The notes under the pieces are model-generated. The model saw only the letters and a list, made by a program, of their open reading frames with translations. It had not been told where the DNA came from and ran no database searches. A program made the translations under genes and the position numbers. Source: Paraburkholderia diazotrophica (GTDB lineage: Bacteria > Pseudomonadota > Gammaproteobacteria > Burkholderiales > Burkholderiaceae). Taken from it: a DNA stretch of 64,000 nucleotides. This document shows positions 35,571-43,324 of the stretch, one piece after another. Within the stretch, counting starts at the first letter, position 1. Every line of letters begins with the position of its first letter. Location: positions 141,453 to 205,452 of the forward strand of contig NZ_FNYE01000013.1 in NCBI RefSeq assembly GCF_900108945.1, in the 5' to 3' direction.

Positions 35571-35606
35571 CTCTCCGTATGCCGCTACGCGGCGGCATAC
35601 GGAGAG
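35571..35606. repeat. Perfect 15-bp inverted repeat between peptide genes 3 and 4
   Basis: CTCTCCGTATGCCGC (35571-35585) and GCGGCATACGGAGAG (35592-35606) with loop TACGCG form a perfect 15-bp stem. No T-run follows on either strand, so it is not a standard intrinsic terminator. It could stabilise or terminate the peptide 3 transcript. Confidence 0.7.
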
Positions 35607-35815
35607 CGTTCATTCGCGCGTCGACGCGCCGCATCGATTGACACGTCGGGTTCATTCCAACAACCGTCCACGCGCGACGGTGTGGTCGACGCCAACAGAA
35701 TTTCGCCGGCACGACGGCCAACCGGTCATAGACGCGCGAGCACGCTCCGATATTCCCTTGCGCAGAGGCATTTTTCAACGCGCAATGTGCGTTACCCCTC
35801 ACAGTGCGGCCAAAT

Positions 35816-35831
35816 CGGCATACGCGTTGCG
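35816..35831 (+). promoter_or_regulatory. Sigma-54 (-24/-12) promoter of peptide gene 4
   Basis: CGGCATACGCGTTGCG matches 10 of 12 defined consensus positions, including all of GGCAT and TTGC with exact spacing. Transcript start is expected near 35842, about 45 bases before the ATG at 35886. Confidence 0.75.
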
Positions 35832-35885
35832 GAACTGCAAGCGAGCGCTGAATCGTGCTCGTCTATCCGCATCGGGAGAATTGCC

Positions 35886-36092
35886 ATGAAAGCCACTGTC
35901 GTAGTGAAAGACCTGTCCCCATCCACCACCCTCGATCGCAAGGAAACCGCGCTGACGCCCGACAAGATGAAAAGCATTGTCGGCGGACGAAGCGTTGCCG
36001 TGACGGTCGACGGCACACATAACGGCACTGTCGACGATTGGGCAATCGACACGGCTATTTTCGAGGGGCGTATCAAAGGACCGATGATTTGA
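35886..36092 (+). CDS. Double-glycine leader peptide precursor 4
   Basis: 68 aa. The leader shares V-K-D-L (residues 7-10) and L16-D17-R18-K19 with the others but has an eight-residue insertion before M28-K-S-I31, ending in Gly33-Gly34. The core is only 34 residues, acidic, without cysteine (VDGTHNGTVDDWAIDTA). CGGGAGAA lies close before the ATG. It has its own -24/-12 promoter. The insertion moves the GG motif relative to the conserved D-L, which may test how the C39 domain measures leaders. Confidence 0.75.
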   Translation: MKATVVVKDLSPSTTLDRKETALTPDKMKSIVGGRSVAVTVDGTHNGTVDDWAIDTAIFEGRIKGPMI

Positions 36093-36365
36093 GGTGCTAT
36101 TTGATGTTTGCTTCCGGGTGTTGGCAGAGCGAGGCCCCTTTGTTCCTGAATCGGGCAGAGGGGCGGCTTTGAACGGTTCGAACGCTTTGGCGATCTTTTG
36201 CGATCCGATCACGCATCCGTGCCAGATATATGCGCTCATTCACTCGCGTGGCGAGGCATGGGAAGGGAAGGGAACTGCCGCCACGAACGTGCACCCGTTT
36301 CAATCCTCCCGTGCTGACTCAACGGCGGCGATGACACGGAGTGGAATTACCTTCACGACTACACG

Positions 36366-36503
36366 ATGAAATCACGCTTCCAGCTCATCGCCACGATAGC
36401 GATCGTCAGCGCATTGCTTTCCGCTTGTGGGAGTTTCGGTTGTGCGGGCGCTGGCGGTAACAGCGGTTATGCTGCCGGTTGCACCGCGGGGACACGATTT
36501 TAG
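36366..36503 (+). CDS. Very small Gly/Cys-containing lipoprotein, 45 aa
   Basis: ATG at 36366 opens a 45-codon frame with signal FQLIATIAIVSALLSAC: a clear lipobox with Cys21. The 25-residue mature part contains two further Cys and many Gly (SFGCAGAGGNSGYAAGC). There is no strong ribosome-binding site. It follows peptide gene 4 by 273 bases on the same strand. It may be an island member or an independent entericidin-like lipoprotein; no family was recognised. Confidence 0.5.
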   Translation: MKSRFQLIATIAIVSALLSACGSFGCAGAGGNSGYAAGCTAGTRF

Positions 36504-36752
36504 TGTCGGCTCTCAGCAATATTCCTAGATGAGGGAACCGGCATCGACGGGATGCGCCGAATGCGGCCGCAGAGGCCAACGACTTCGGGGAAACCTGCTA
36601 ATCATGGACCGCTCACCTCGACCCTGATGAGGCCCGCGTGCGCTTTCAAGTCGGGCCGCGCATCCACACAATCGACGACAACAGGATCGTCCTATCCTGC
36701 CGCCTTCGTGGCATGTCAGAGTAACGGGGAGCCTCTATCGTGGAGTATCTCC

Positions 36753-37625
36753 ATGTCCGCCACTGAAGCATCCACCGTTCTCTACCGCCCCTTCACCGTC
36801 GATGACATCGCCGCCGCACATGCGTTGTCACTCGACGTCAAATGGCCGCATCGCGCCGATGACTGGCGCTTCGTGCTGGATGCCGGCGCGGGTTTCGTCG
36901 CGCAGGATGGCGAGCGTGTGGTCGGCACCGCGCTGTGCTGGGAGTATGGCGGTGACGGCGGCTCGCTCGGCATGGTGATCGTCGCGCCCGATCAACAGGG
37001 CAAGGGCATCGGCCGCAAGCTGATGGACCTGCTGCTCGAAGCGCTCGGCAATCGCATCACCGTTTTGCACGCGACGCCCGCGGGCGAGCCGCTGTATGCG
37101 AAGCTCGGGTTCACGCGCATCGGCGCGATTCATCAGCATCAATCCGCCGGTTTCACTGTGCCTCGCGTCGACTTGCAGGCGGGCGAAAGCGTGCGTGCGA
37201 TCGAGACGCGCGATACGGCAGCGCTCGTCGCGCTCGCATCGCGCGCGAGCGGGCTTGACCGGAGCGCGCTGCTGCCTTCGCTCCTGAACGTCGCCCAAGG
37301 CATTCTGCTCGAACGGGACGGCGAAACACTGGGCTTCGCGCTCATTCGCGAGTTCGGGCGCGGCCACGCGATCGGCCCGGTCGTTTCCATCACCGCCGAC
37401 CAGCAACACGTGCGCCGCGCGCAAGCGCTCATCGCGCATTGGCTCGCGCATAACGAAGGCAAGTTCACGCGCATCGACACGCCGGACGAAAGCGGTCTGT
37501 CGGACTGGCTCGAAGGCGCCCGCCTCAAGCGCGTCGATACGGTCATCAAGATGGCGCGCAATGGCAGGCTGCCGCACGATGCATCCGTCGTGCAATTCGC
37601 GATCATCAACCAGGCGCTGTGCTGA
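36753..37625 (+). CDS. GNAT-family N-acetyltransferase (tandem-domain), copy 1
   Basis: 290 aa with an N-terminal GNAT fold (about 8-145; acetyl-CoA loop VAPDQQGKGIGRKLM, Q-x-x-G-x-G) and a second, degenerate GNAT-like half. GGAG lies eight bases before the ATG at 36753. A paralogue of identical length occurs at 57181. It ends three bases before the hydroxyacid dehydrogenase gene, so the two are one transcript. The substrate is likely an amine or amino acid of the nearby catabolic pathway. Confidence 0.85.
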   Translation: MSATEASTVLYRPFTVDDIAAAHALSLDVKWPHRADDWRFVLDAGAGFVAQDGERVVGTALCWEYGGDGGSLGMVIVAPDQQGKGIGRKLMDLLLEALGNRITVLHATPAGEPLYAKLGFTRIGAIHQHQSAGFTVPRVDLQAGESVRAIETRDTAALVALASRASGLDRSALLPSLLNVAQGILLERDGETLGFALIREFGRGHAIGPVVSITADQQHVRRAQALIAHWLAHNEGKFTRIDTPDESGLSDWLEGARLKRVDTVIKMARNGRLPHDASVVQFAIINQALC

Positions 37626-37628
37626 CTC

Positions 37629-38555
37629 ATGACCATCCTCTATAAGGCCGATCCCGAACGCGGCAAGCAATGGGCGCAACGCTTCGCGCAAAAAGCGCCG
37701 GACATGCCGTTCCGTTTGTGGCCCGATATCGGTGATCCCGCTGCCGTGCACTATCTCGCCGCGTGGCAGCCACCCGCCGATATCATGCAGACCTTGCCTA
37801 ATCTCAAGGTGATCTTCTCGGTGGGCGCGGGCATCGATCAGTTCGATCTGTCGAGCGTGCCGCCGCATGTTGCCGTCGTGCGCATGACCGAGCCGGGCAT
37901 CGCCGAAGGCATGGTGGAATATGTGACGCAGGCGGTGCTCACGATTCATCGCGACCTCTTCGATTACGCCGTGCAGCAGCGCGAGCGCGTATGGCTCGAA
38001 AGGCCCGTACGCGCGGCGTCGACGCGGCGCATCGGCGTGTTGGGGCTCGGCATGCTCGGCACGGCGGTGCTGAACACGCTGCGTCTCTTCGGCTTTCCTT
38101 GCGCGGGCTGGAGCCGTTCGCCGCATGAAATAGCAGGCGTCGAATGTTATACGGGCATCGAATCGCTCGATGCTTTCCTCGCGCGTACGGATATCCTCGT
38201 GTGCCTGCTGCCGCTCACGGATGCGACGCGCGGTCTCATCGGCAAGCGCGTGTTCGGGGCGCTGCCCGAAGGCGCGTCTTTCATCAACGTGGGGCGCGGC
38301 CAACACGTGATTCAGCAAGACCTGCTCGATGCGCTCGACAGCGGCCGTCTTCACGCCGCGATTCTCGATGTGACCGAGCCCGAACCGTTGCCGCCGACTC
38401 ATCCGTTCTGGACGCACCCGCGCGTTCGCCTGACGCCGCATATCGCGAGCGCGACGCGCCCCGAGACCGCCGTCGACGTGGTGCTGGAAAATCTGCGCCG
38501 CCATCGCGCGGGAGAGCACATGATCGGTGAGATCGACCGCACACGCGGCTACTGA
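37629..38555 (+). CDS. Glyoxylate/hydroxypyruvate reductase A-like D-2-hydroxyacid dehydrogenase
   Basis: 308 aa, GhrA-type length. It reduces 2-oxoacids such as glyoxylate or hydroxypyruvate with NAD(P)H. Rossmann motif GVLGLGMLGTAV near residue 138, substrate-binding GAGI region near 74, and catalytic His in LTPHIAS near 283. Directly follows the GNAT gene. A rho-independent terminator candidate follows. Confidence 0.87.
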   Translation: MTILYKADPERGKQWAQRFAQKAPDMPFRLWPDIGDPAAVHYLAAWQPPADIMQTLPNLKVIFSVGAGIDQFDLSSVPPHVAVVRMTEPGIAEGMVEYVTQAVLTIHRDLFDYAVQQRERVWLERPVRAASTRRIGVLGLGMLGTAVLNTLRLFGFPCAGWSRSPHEIAGVECYTGIESLDAFLARTDILVCLLPLTDATRGLIGKRVFGALPEGASFINVGRGQHVIQQDLLDALDSGRLHAAILDVTEPEPLPPTHPFWTHPRVRLTPHIASATRPETAVDVVLENLRRHRAGEHMIGEIDRTRGY

Positions 38556-38580
38556 AACCGCCGCGCAGAGCGCGCAGCAC

Positions 38581-38624
38581 AAAATGCTGCAAGCGCCCCG
38601 CAAAACGCGGCATTTTCGTTTTTT
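38581..38624 (+). terminator. Intrinsic terminator after the hydroxyacid dehydrogenase gene
   Basis: AAAATGC (38581-38587) pairs with GCATTTT (38610-38616), enclosing CCGC/GCGG (38598-38601/38607-38610). It is followed by CGTTTTTT. Confidence 0.6.
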
Positions 38625-38724
38625 GGGGATTTTTTTGGCGATGCGCGTGATGCGGCTCTGCCGATAGTATGAAACGGTCACGAGCTATTTCGAACACTGT
38701 CCGCACAAAAGAGAGAGCCGCATC

Positions 38725-40134
38725 ATGTCGATCAAGTCGCTTGTCGAGTCCGACCGTCAGCATCTGATTCATCCCGTCGTCAGCTATCGTGCGCATGAGG
38801 CGCGCGGCGTCACTGTCCTCGATTCCGCCGATGGCGTGTTCCTGCGTGATATCGAAGGCAACCAGCTACTGGACGCGTTCTCCGGCCTTTGGTGCGTGAA
38901 CACGGGCTATGGGCATGCGAGTATCGTCGATGCCGCCGCGAAGCAGATGGCGAAGCTGCCTTACGCGACCGGCTACTTCCACTTCGGCTCCGAGCCCGCA
39001 ATCGAACTGGCCGCGAAGCTCGTGGAACTCGCGCCCGCATCGCTGCAACACGTGTACTTCACGCTCGGCGGCTCGGATGCCGTCGATTCCGCCCTGCGCT
39101 TCATCACGCACTACTACAACGCGACGGGCCGTCCGTCGAAGAAGCACTGCATCGCGCTGCAACGCGGCTATCACGGATCGTCGTCGATCGGTGCGGGCCT
39201 GACCGCGTTGCCCGCGTTTCATCGCAACTTCGATCTGCCGCTTGCGACGCAGCACCACATTCCGTCGCCGTATGCCTATCGTAATGACTATGCCGATGAC
39301 GCCGCGCTCATCGACGCATCGGTGAAAGCGCTCGAAGCGAAGGTCGCGGAGCTCGGCGCACACAACGTCGCGGCATTCTTCTGCGAGCCGATTCAAGGCT
39401 CGGGCGGCGTGATCGTGCCGCCCGTCGGCTGGCTGAAGGCGATGCGCGAAGTGTGCCGCAAGCTCGACATCCTCTTCGTCGCCGATGAAGTCATCACCGG
39501 CTTCGGTCGAACCGGCCCGCTCTTCGCATGCGAAGGCGAAGGCGTCGAGCCCGATCTGATGACGGTCGCGAAGGGCCTCACCGCGGGCTATGCACCCATG
39601 GGCGCAGTGCTCATGTCCGATGCGGTCTATCAGGGCATCGCCGATGGCGGCGATGTATCGGCCGCGATCGGTCACGGCCACACGTACTCTGCGCATCCCG
39701 TGAGCGCGGCCATCGGTCTCGAAGTCATGCGGCTCTATCACGAGGGCGGCCTGCTCGCGAACGGCCAGGCGCGGGCACCGCGTTTCGCGCAGGGACTCGA
39801 TGCGCTGCTCGATCATCCGCTCGTGGGCGATGCGCGTCATCGCGGCCTGCTCGGCGCGCTCGAACTGGTCGCCGACAAGGACAGCAAGCGCGGCTTCGAT
39901 GCATCACTGAAGCTTCCTGATCGCATCGCCGCAGCGGCGTATCGCAATGGCCTCGTGTTCCGCGCATTCGGCGACAACATTCTCGGCTTTGCACCGGCGC
40001 TGTGCTATACGGAGGCAAACTTCGACACGATGTTCGAGCGCCTCGCCAAAACGCTCGACGACGTGCTCGCACAGAGCGACGTGCGCACTGCATTGAAGGG
40101 CGTTTCCGGATGTGGTTCTCGCGCGGCCGCGTGA
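38725..40134 (+). CDS. Class III PLP-dependent omega-aminotransferase
   Basis: 469 aa. Moves an amino group from an omega-amine (such as beta-alanine, putrescine, GABA or diaminobutyrate) to pyruvate or 2-oxoglutarate. Family signature FVADEVITGFGRTGPLFACE (about 251-270) and PLP lysine in TVAKGLTAGYAPMG (about residue 288). A Lrp-type regulator follows 43 bases later and a semialdehyde dehydrogenase gene lies in the next operon, which fits an amine to semialdehyde to acid route. Confidence 0.88.
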   Translation: MSIKSLVESDRQHLIHPVVSYRAHEARGVTVLDSADGVFLRDIEGNQLLDAFSGLWCVNTGYGHASIVDAAAKQMAKLPYATGYFHFGSEPAIELAAKLVELAPASLQHVYFTLGGSDAVDSALRFITHYYNATGRPSKKHCIALQRGYHGSSSIGAGLTALPAFHRNFDLPLATQHHIPSPYAYRNDYADDAALIDASVKALEAKVAELGAHNVAAFFCEPIQGSGGVIVPPVGWLKAMREVCRKLDILFVADEVITGFGRTGPLFACEGEGVEPDLMTVAKGLTAGYAPMGAVLMSDAVYQGIADGGDVSAAIGHGHTYSAHPVSAAIGLEVMRLYHEGGLLANGQARAPRFAQGLDALLDHPLVGDARHRGLLGALELVADKDSKRGFDASLKLPDRIAAAAYRNGLVFRAFGDNILGFAPALCYTEANFDTMFERLAKTLDDVLAQSDVRTALKGVSGCGSRAAA

Positions 40135-40177
40135 TAACATCGACCGACCGCCGACATGCAAGACCGAACCCGCCACG

Positions 40178-40675
40178 ATGAGCAACGACAGCAAGCTGGA
40201 CCGAATCGATCTGCGTATCCTTTCGCAATTGCAGAAACGCGGACGTATCACGAACGTGGAACTCGCCGATGCGGTCGGCCTGTCGCCCAGCCCTTGCCTG
40301 ATTCGCGTGAAGCGGCTGGAGAAGGCGGGTTATATCGTCGGCTATGGTGCGCAGATCCAACTGGAGAAACTCGGCGACGTGCAGGTGGTCTTCACCGAAG
40401 TCACGCTCGCCGATCATCGCCGCGAGGACTTCATCAGGTTCGTCAATGCGGTGAGGGATGTCGACGAGATCGTCGAATGTCATCTCGCGAGCGGCGGTTA
40501 CGACTACCTGCTCAAGTTCGTCACACGCAGCGTGAGTCACTATCAAAGCATCATCGAGGGGCTGCTGGAGCGCGGCATCGGCATCGAAAAGTACTTCAGC
40601 TACGTCATCATCAAGACGTCATTCGTGAAGTCGCATTACCCGCTCGAATCGCTCTTTTCGCAGCACCATCACTGA
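40178..40675 (+). CDS. Lrp/AsnC-family transcriptional regulator
   Basis: 165 aa with N-terminal helix-turn-helix (DLRILSQLQKRGRITNVELA, VGLSPSPCLIRVKRLE) and a C-terminal RAM ligand-binding domain (VDEIVECHLASGGYDYLLKF). Such regulators respond to amino acids and often control a neighbouring aminotransferase gene, here immediately upstream. Start at 40178 chosen by family N-terminus; there is no clear Shine-Dalgarno. Confidence 0.9.
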   Translation: MSNDSKLDRIDLRILSQLQKRGRITNVELADAVGLSPSPCLIRVKRLEKAGYIVGYGAQIQLEKLGDVQVVFTEVTLADHRREDFIRFVNAVRDVDEIVECHLASGGYDYLLKFVTRSVSHYQSIIEGLLERGIGIEKYFSYVIIKTSFVKSHYPLESLFSQHHH

Positions 40676-40702
40676 GGCACGCGCCTCTCACTCTATTTAT
40701 CG

Positions 40703-40739
40703 AAAGCACGCACGCGCTTTACGCGCGCGCGTGCTTTTT
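40703..40739 (+). terminator. Strong intrinsic terminator after the Lrp gene
   Basis: AAAGCACGCACGCGC (40703-40717) pairs with GCGCGCGCGTGCTTT (40723-40737) with one mismatch; loop TTTAC; ends in five T. Confidence 0.85.
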
Positions 40740-40769
40740 CTCGTCTATCAACTTCACGCGGAGTAGTTC

Positions 40770-41834
40770 ATGTCCAGCACCTATCGCATTGCCGTGATTC
40801 CGGGCGACGGCATCGGCAAAGAAGTGATGCCCGAAGCGTTGCGCGCGCTCGATGCCGTGAGCAAGCGTTTCAACATCGCGCTCGACTATCGGCACATCGA
40901 GTGGGCGAGCTGCGACTACTACGCGCAGCACGGCCAGATGATGCCCGACGACTGGAAAGCCCAGTTGCAAGACGCCGATGCGATTCTGTTCGGCGCGGTG
41001 GGCTGGCCGCAGACGGTGCCGGACCATATTTCGCTGTGGGGCTCGCTGCTCAAGTTCCGCCGCGAGTTCGACCAGTACATCAATCTGCGGCCCGCGCGTT
41101 TGTTCGATGGCGTGCCCTCGCCGCTCGCCAATCGCAAGGCAGGCGATATCGACTTCATGATCGTGCGCGAGAACACGGAAGGCGAGTACTCGTCGGTCGG
41201 CGGCGTATCGTTCGAAGGCACCGAGCGCGAGTTCGTGTCGCAGACTTCCATCTTCACGCGCAAAGGCGCGGAGCGTGTCTTGAAGTTCGCGTTCGATCTG
41301 GCGCAGAAGCGCAAGAAGAAAATCACCGTCGCGACGAAGAGCAACGGCATCTCGATCAGCATGCCGTGGTGGGATTCGCGCGCCGCTGAAATCGCCGGGC
41401 AATATCCGGACGTCGCATGGGACAAGCAGCACATCGACATCCTGTGCGCACGCTTTGTACTGAATCCGGATCGCTTCGATGTGGTCGTCGCCACGAATCT
41501 TTTCGGCGATATTCTCTCGGACCTCGGCCCGGCGTGCACGGGTACGATCGGCATCGCGCCATCGGCGAACATGAATCCGGAGCGCACTTTCCCCTCGCTG
41601 TTCGAGCCCGTGCACGGGTCCGCGCCGGATATCGCGGGAAAGGGCATTGCCAATCCGATCGCGATGATCTGGTCCGCCGCGATGATGCTCGATTTCCTCG
41701 GCGAGCGTGAAGCCCACGATGCAATGCTTGCCGCGATCTCGGCGATATTGAGAGAAGGCCCACGCACGGGCGATCTGGGCGGCACGGCAAAGACGACGGA
41801 AGTCGGGGCAGCCATTGCGCGACTGCTCGCCTGA
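40770..41834 (+). CDS. Tartrate/D-malate dehydrogenase (isopropylmalate dehydrogenase family)
   Basis: 354 aa NAD-dependent beta-decarboxylating dehydrogenase. Motifs: VIPGDGIGKEVMPEAL at the start, IVRENTEGEYSSVGG near 130, and PSLFEPVHGSAPDIAGKGIANP near 275. The GEYSSVGG segment is typical of TtuC/DmlA-type enzymes rather than LeuB. Converts D-malate, tartrate or related 3-alkylmalates. It heads a three-gene run with the semialdehyde dehydrogenase and the AstE-like gene. Confidence 0.87.
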   Translation: MSSTYRIAVIPGDGIGKEVMPEALRALDAVSKRFNIALDYRHIEWASCDYYAQHGQMMPDDWKAQLQDADAILFGAVGWPQTVPDHISLWGSLLKFRREFDQYINLRPARLFDGVPSPLANRKAGDIDFMIVRENTEGEYSSVGGVSFEGTEREFVSQTSIFTRKGAERVLKFAFDLAQKRKKKITVATKSNGISISMPWWDSRAAEIAGQYPDVAWDKQHIDILCARFVLNPDRFDVVVATNLFGDILSDLGPACTGTIGIAPSANMNPERTFPSLFEPVHGSAPDIAGKGIANPIAMIWSAAMMLDFLGEREAHDAMLAAISAILREGPRTGDLGGTAKTTEVGAAIARLLA

Positions 41835-41851
41835 TCTTTATGGAGACCCTC

Positions 41852-43324
41852 ATGACGCAACGATATGAGTTGAGCGATCTGATTCGCGCCGACAACTTCA
41901 TCGACGGCAAATGGGTGCCTGCGGCGAGCGGCAAGCGCTTCGCCGTCAGCGATCCCGCGACGGGCGAAGTCATCGCGCACGTCGCCGACAGCGGCCCCGC
42001 CGATGCGCGCGCTGCCACCGATGCCGCCGCCCGCGCCTTCCCCGCCTGGCGCGATACCTTGCCGAAAGATCGCGCGGCCGTGCTGCATCGCTGGCACGCG
42101 TCGATCGTCGAAAACGCGGACGCGCTCGGGCGGCTCATCTCGCTCGAACAAGGCAAGCCGTTCGCCGAAGGCCGTGGCGAAGTGATGTACGGCGCGTCGT
42201 ATGTCGCATGGTTCGCGGATGAAGCCACGCGCATCTACGGCGACATCATTCCGCAGCAGCAACGCGGCAAGCGCATGAGCGCCGTGAAGGAGCCGGTGGG
42301 CATCGTCGCGGCGATCACGCCGTGGAATTTCCCGCTCGCGATGATCGCGCGCAAGATCGCGCCCGCGCTCGCGGCGGGCTGCACGGTCGTCGGCAAGCCG
42401 GCGGAAGATACGCCGCTCACCGCGCTCGCGCTGGTGATGCTCGCGCATGAAGCAGGCGTGCCGGCCGGTGCATTGAATCTCATCAGCGCATCGCGCGACA
42501 ACGCGCACGAAGCCGTCGCCGACTGGCTCGAAGACGGCCGCGTGCGCAAGATCACGTTCACGGGCTCGACACCCGTCGGCAAGTATCTCGCGCGCGAATC
42601 CGCGGGCACGTTGAAGAAGCTGTCGCTGGAACTCGGCGGCAACGCGCCCTTCATCGTGTTCGACGACGCCGATCTCGATGCCGCCGTCACCGGCCTCATG
42701 GCATCGAAGTTCCGCAACGGCGGACAGACGTGCGTGTGCCCGAATCGCGTGTACGTGCAGTCGTCCGTCTATCACAGGTTCGCGGACTTGCTGACGAAGC
42801 GCGTCTGCGAATTGAAGGTCGCGCCCGCGACGGACCCGGACGCGCAAATCGGCCCGATGATCAACGCGCGCGCGGTTGAAAAGATCGAGCGTCATGTGAA
42901 CGACGCGGTGAAGCGCGGCGCGCGCGTCCTCACGGGCGGCAAGCGCCGCGCCGAACTTGGTGCGAACTATTACGCGCCCACGGTCCTCGCCGACGCCACG
43001 CCCGACATGCAACTGAGCTGCGAAGAGACCTTCGGCCCGGTTGTATCGCTTTTCCGGTTCGACGATGAAGCCGAAGCCATCCGCGCGGCGAACGATACGC
43101 CCTTCGGCCTCGCATCGTATTTCTACAGCCAGGATCTGCGACGCATCGACCGCGTGTCGCGTCTGCTCGAAACAGGTCTCGTCGGCATCAACGAAGGCGC
43201 GATTTCGAGCGAGGCTGCGCCGTTCGGCGGCGTGAAGGAATCGGGCTACGGACGCGAAGGCTCGAAGTACGGTCTCGACGATTACCTCTCGATCAAGTAC
43301 CTCTGCCAGGGTGGCCTCGAATGA
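41852..43324 (+). CDS. NAD(P)-dependent succinate-semialdehyde dehydrogenase-like ALDH
   Basis: 490 aa aldehyde dehydrogenase of the GabD type. Start at 41852 is fixed by GGAG seven bases upstream; the ATG at 41840 overlaps that site. Motifs: VAAITPWNFPLAMIARKIAP, general base Glu in LELGGNAPF, and catalytic Cys in NGGQTCVCPNR. It would oxidise the semialdehyde produced by an omega-aminotransferase. Its stop overlaps the next start as ATGA. Confidence 0.88.
   Translation: MTQRYELSDLIRADNFIDGKWVPAASGKRFAVSDPATGEVIAHVADSGPADARAATDAAARAFPAWRDTLPKDRAAVLHRWHASIVENADALGRLISLEQGKPFAEGRGEVMYGASYVAWFADEATRIYGDIIPQQQRGKRMSAVKEPVGIVAAITPWNFPLAMIARKIAPALAAGCTVVGKPAEDTPLTALALVMLAHEAGVPAGALNLISASRDNAHEAVADWLEDGRVRKITFTGSTPVGKYLARESAGTLKKLSLELGGNAPFIVFDDADLDAAVTGLMASKFRNGGQTCVCPNRVYVQSSVYHRFADLLTKRVCELKVAPATDPDAQIGPMINARAVEKIERHVNDAVKRGARVLTGGKRRAELGANYYAPTVLADATPDMQLSCEETFGPVVSLFRFDDEAEAIRAANDTPFGLASYFYSQDLRRIDRVSRLLETGLVGINEGAISSEAAPFGGVKESGYGREGSKYGLDDYLSIKYLCQGGLE

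Noticed and set aside
16602..36092. Nitrile-hydratase-leader (NHLP) type or lanthipeptide precursors
   Set aside because: Leaders are only 26-34 residues, cores lack Cys, and no LanM, radical SAM or cyclodehydratase gene is visible.
40919..43012. 697-codon minus-strand frame antisense to the dehydrogenase genes
   Set aside because: Overlaps two well-supported enzymes completely and shows no domain.
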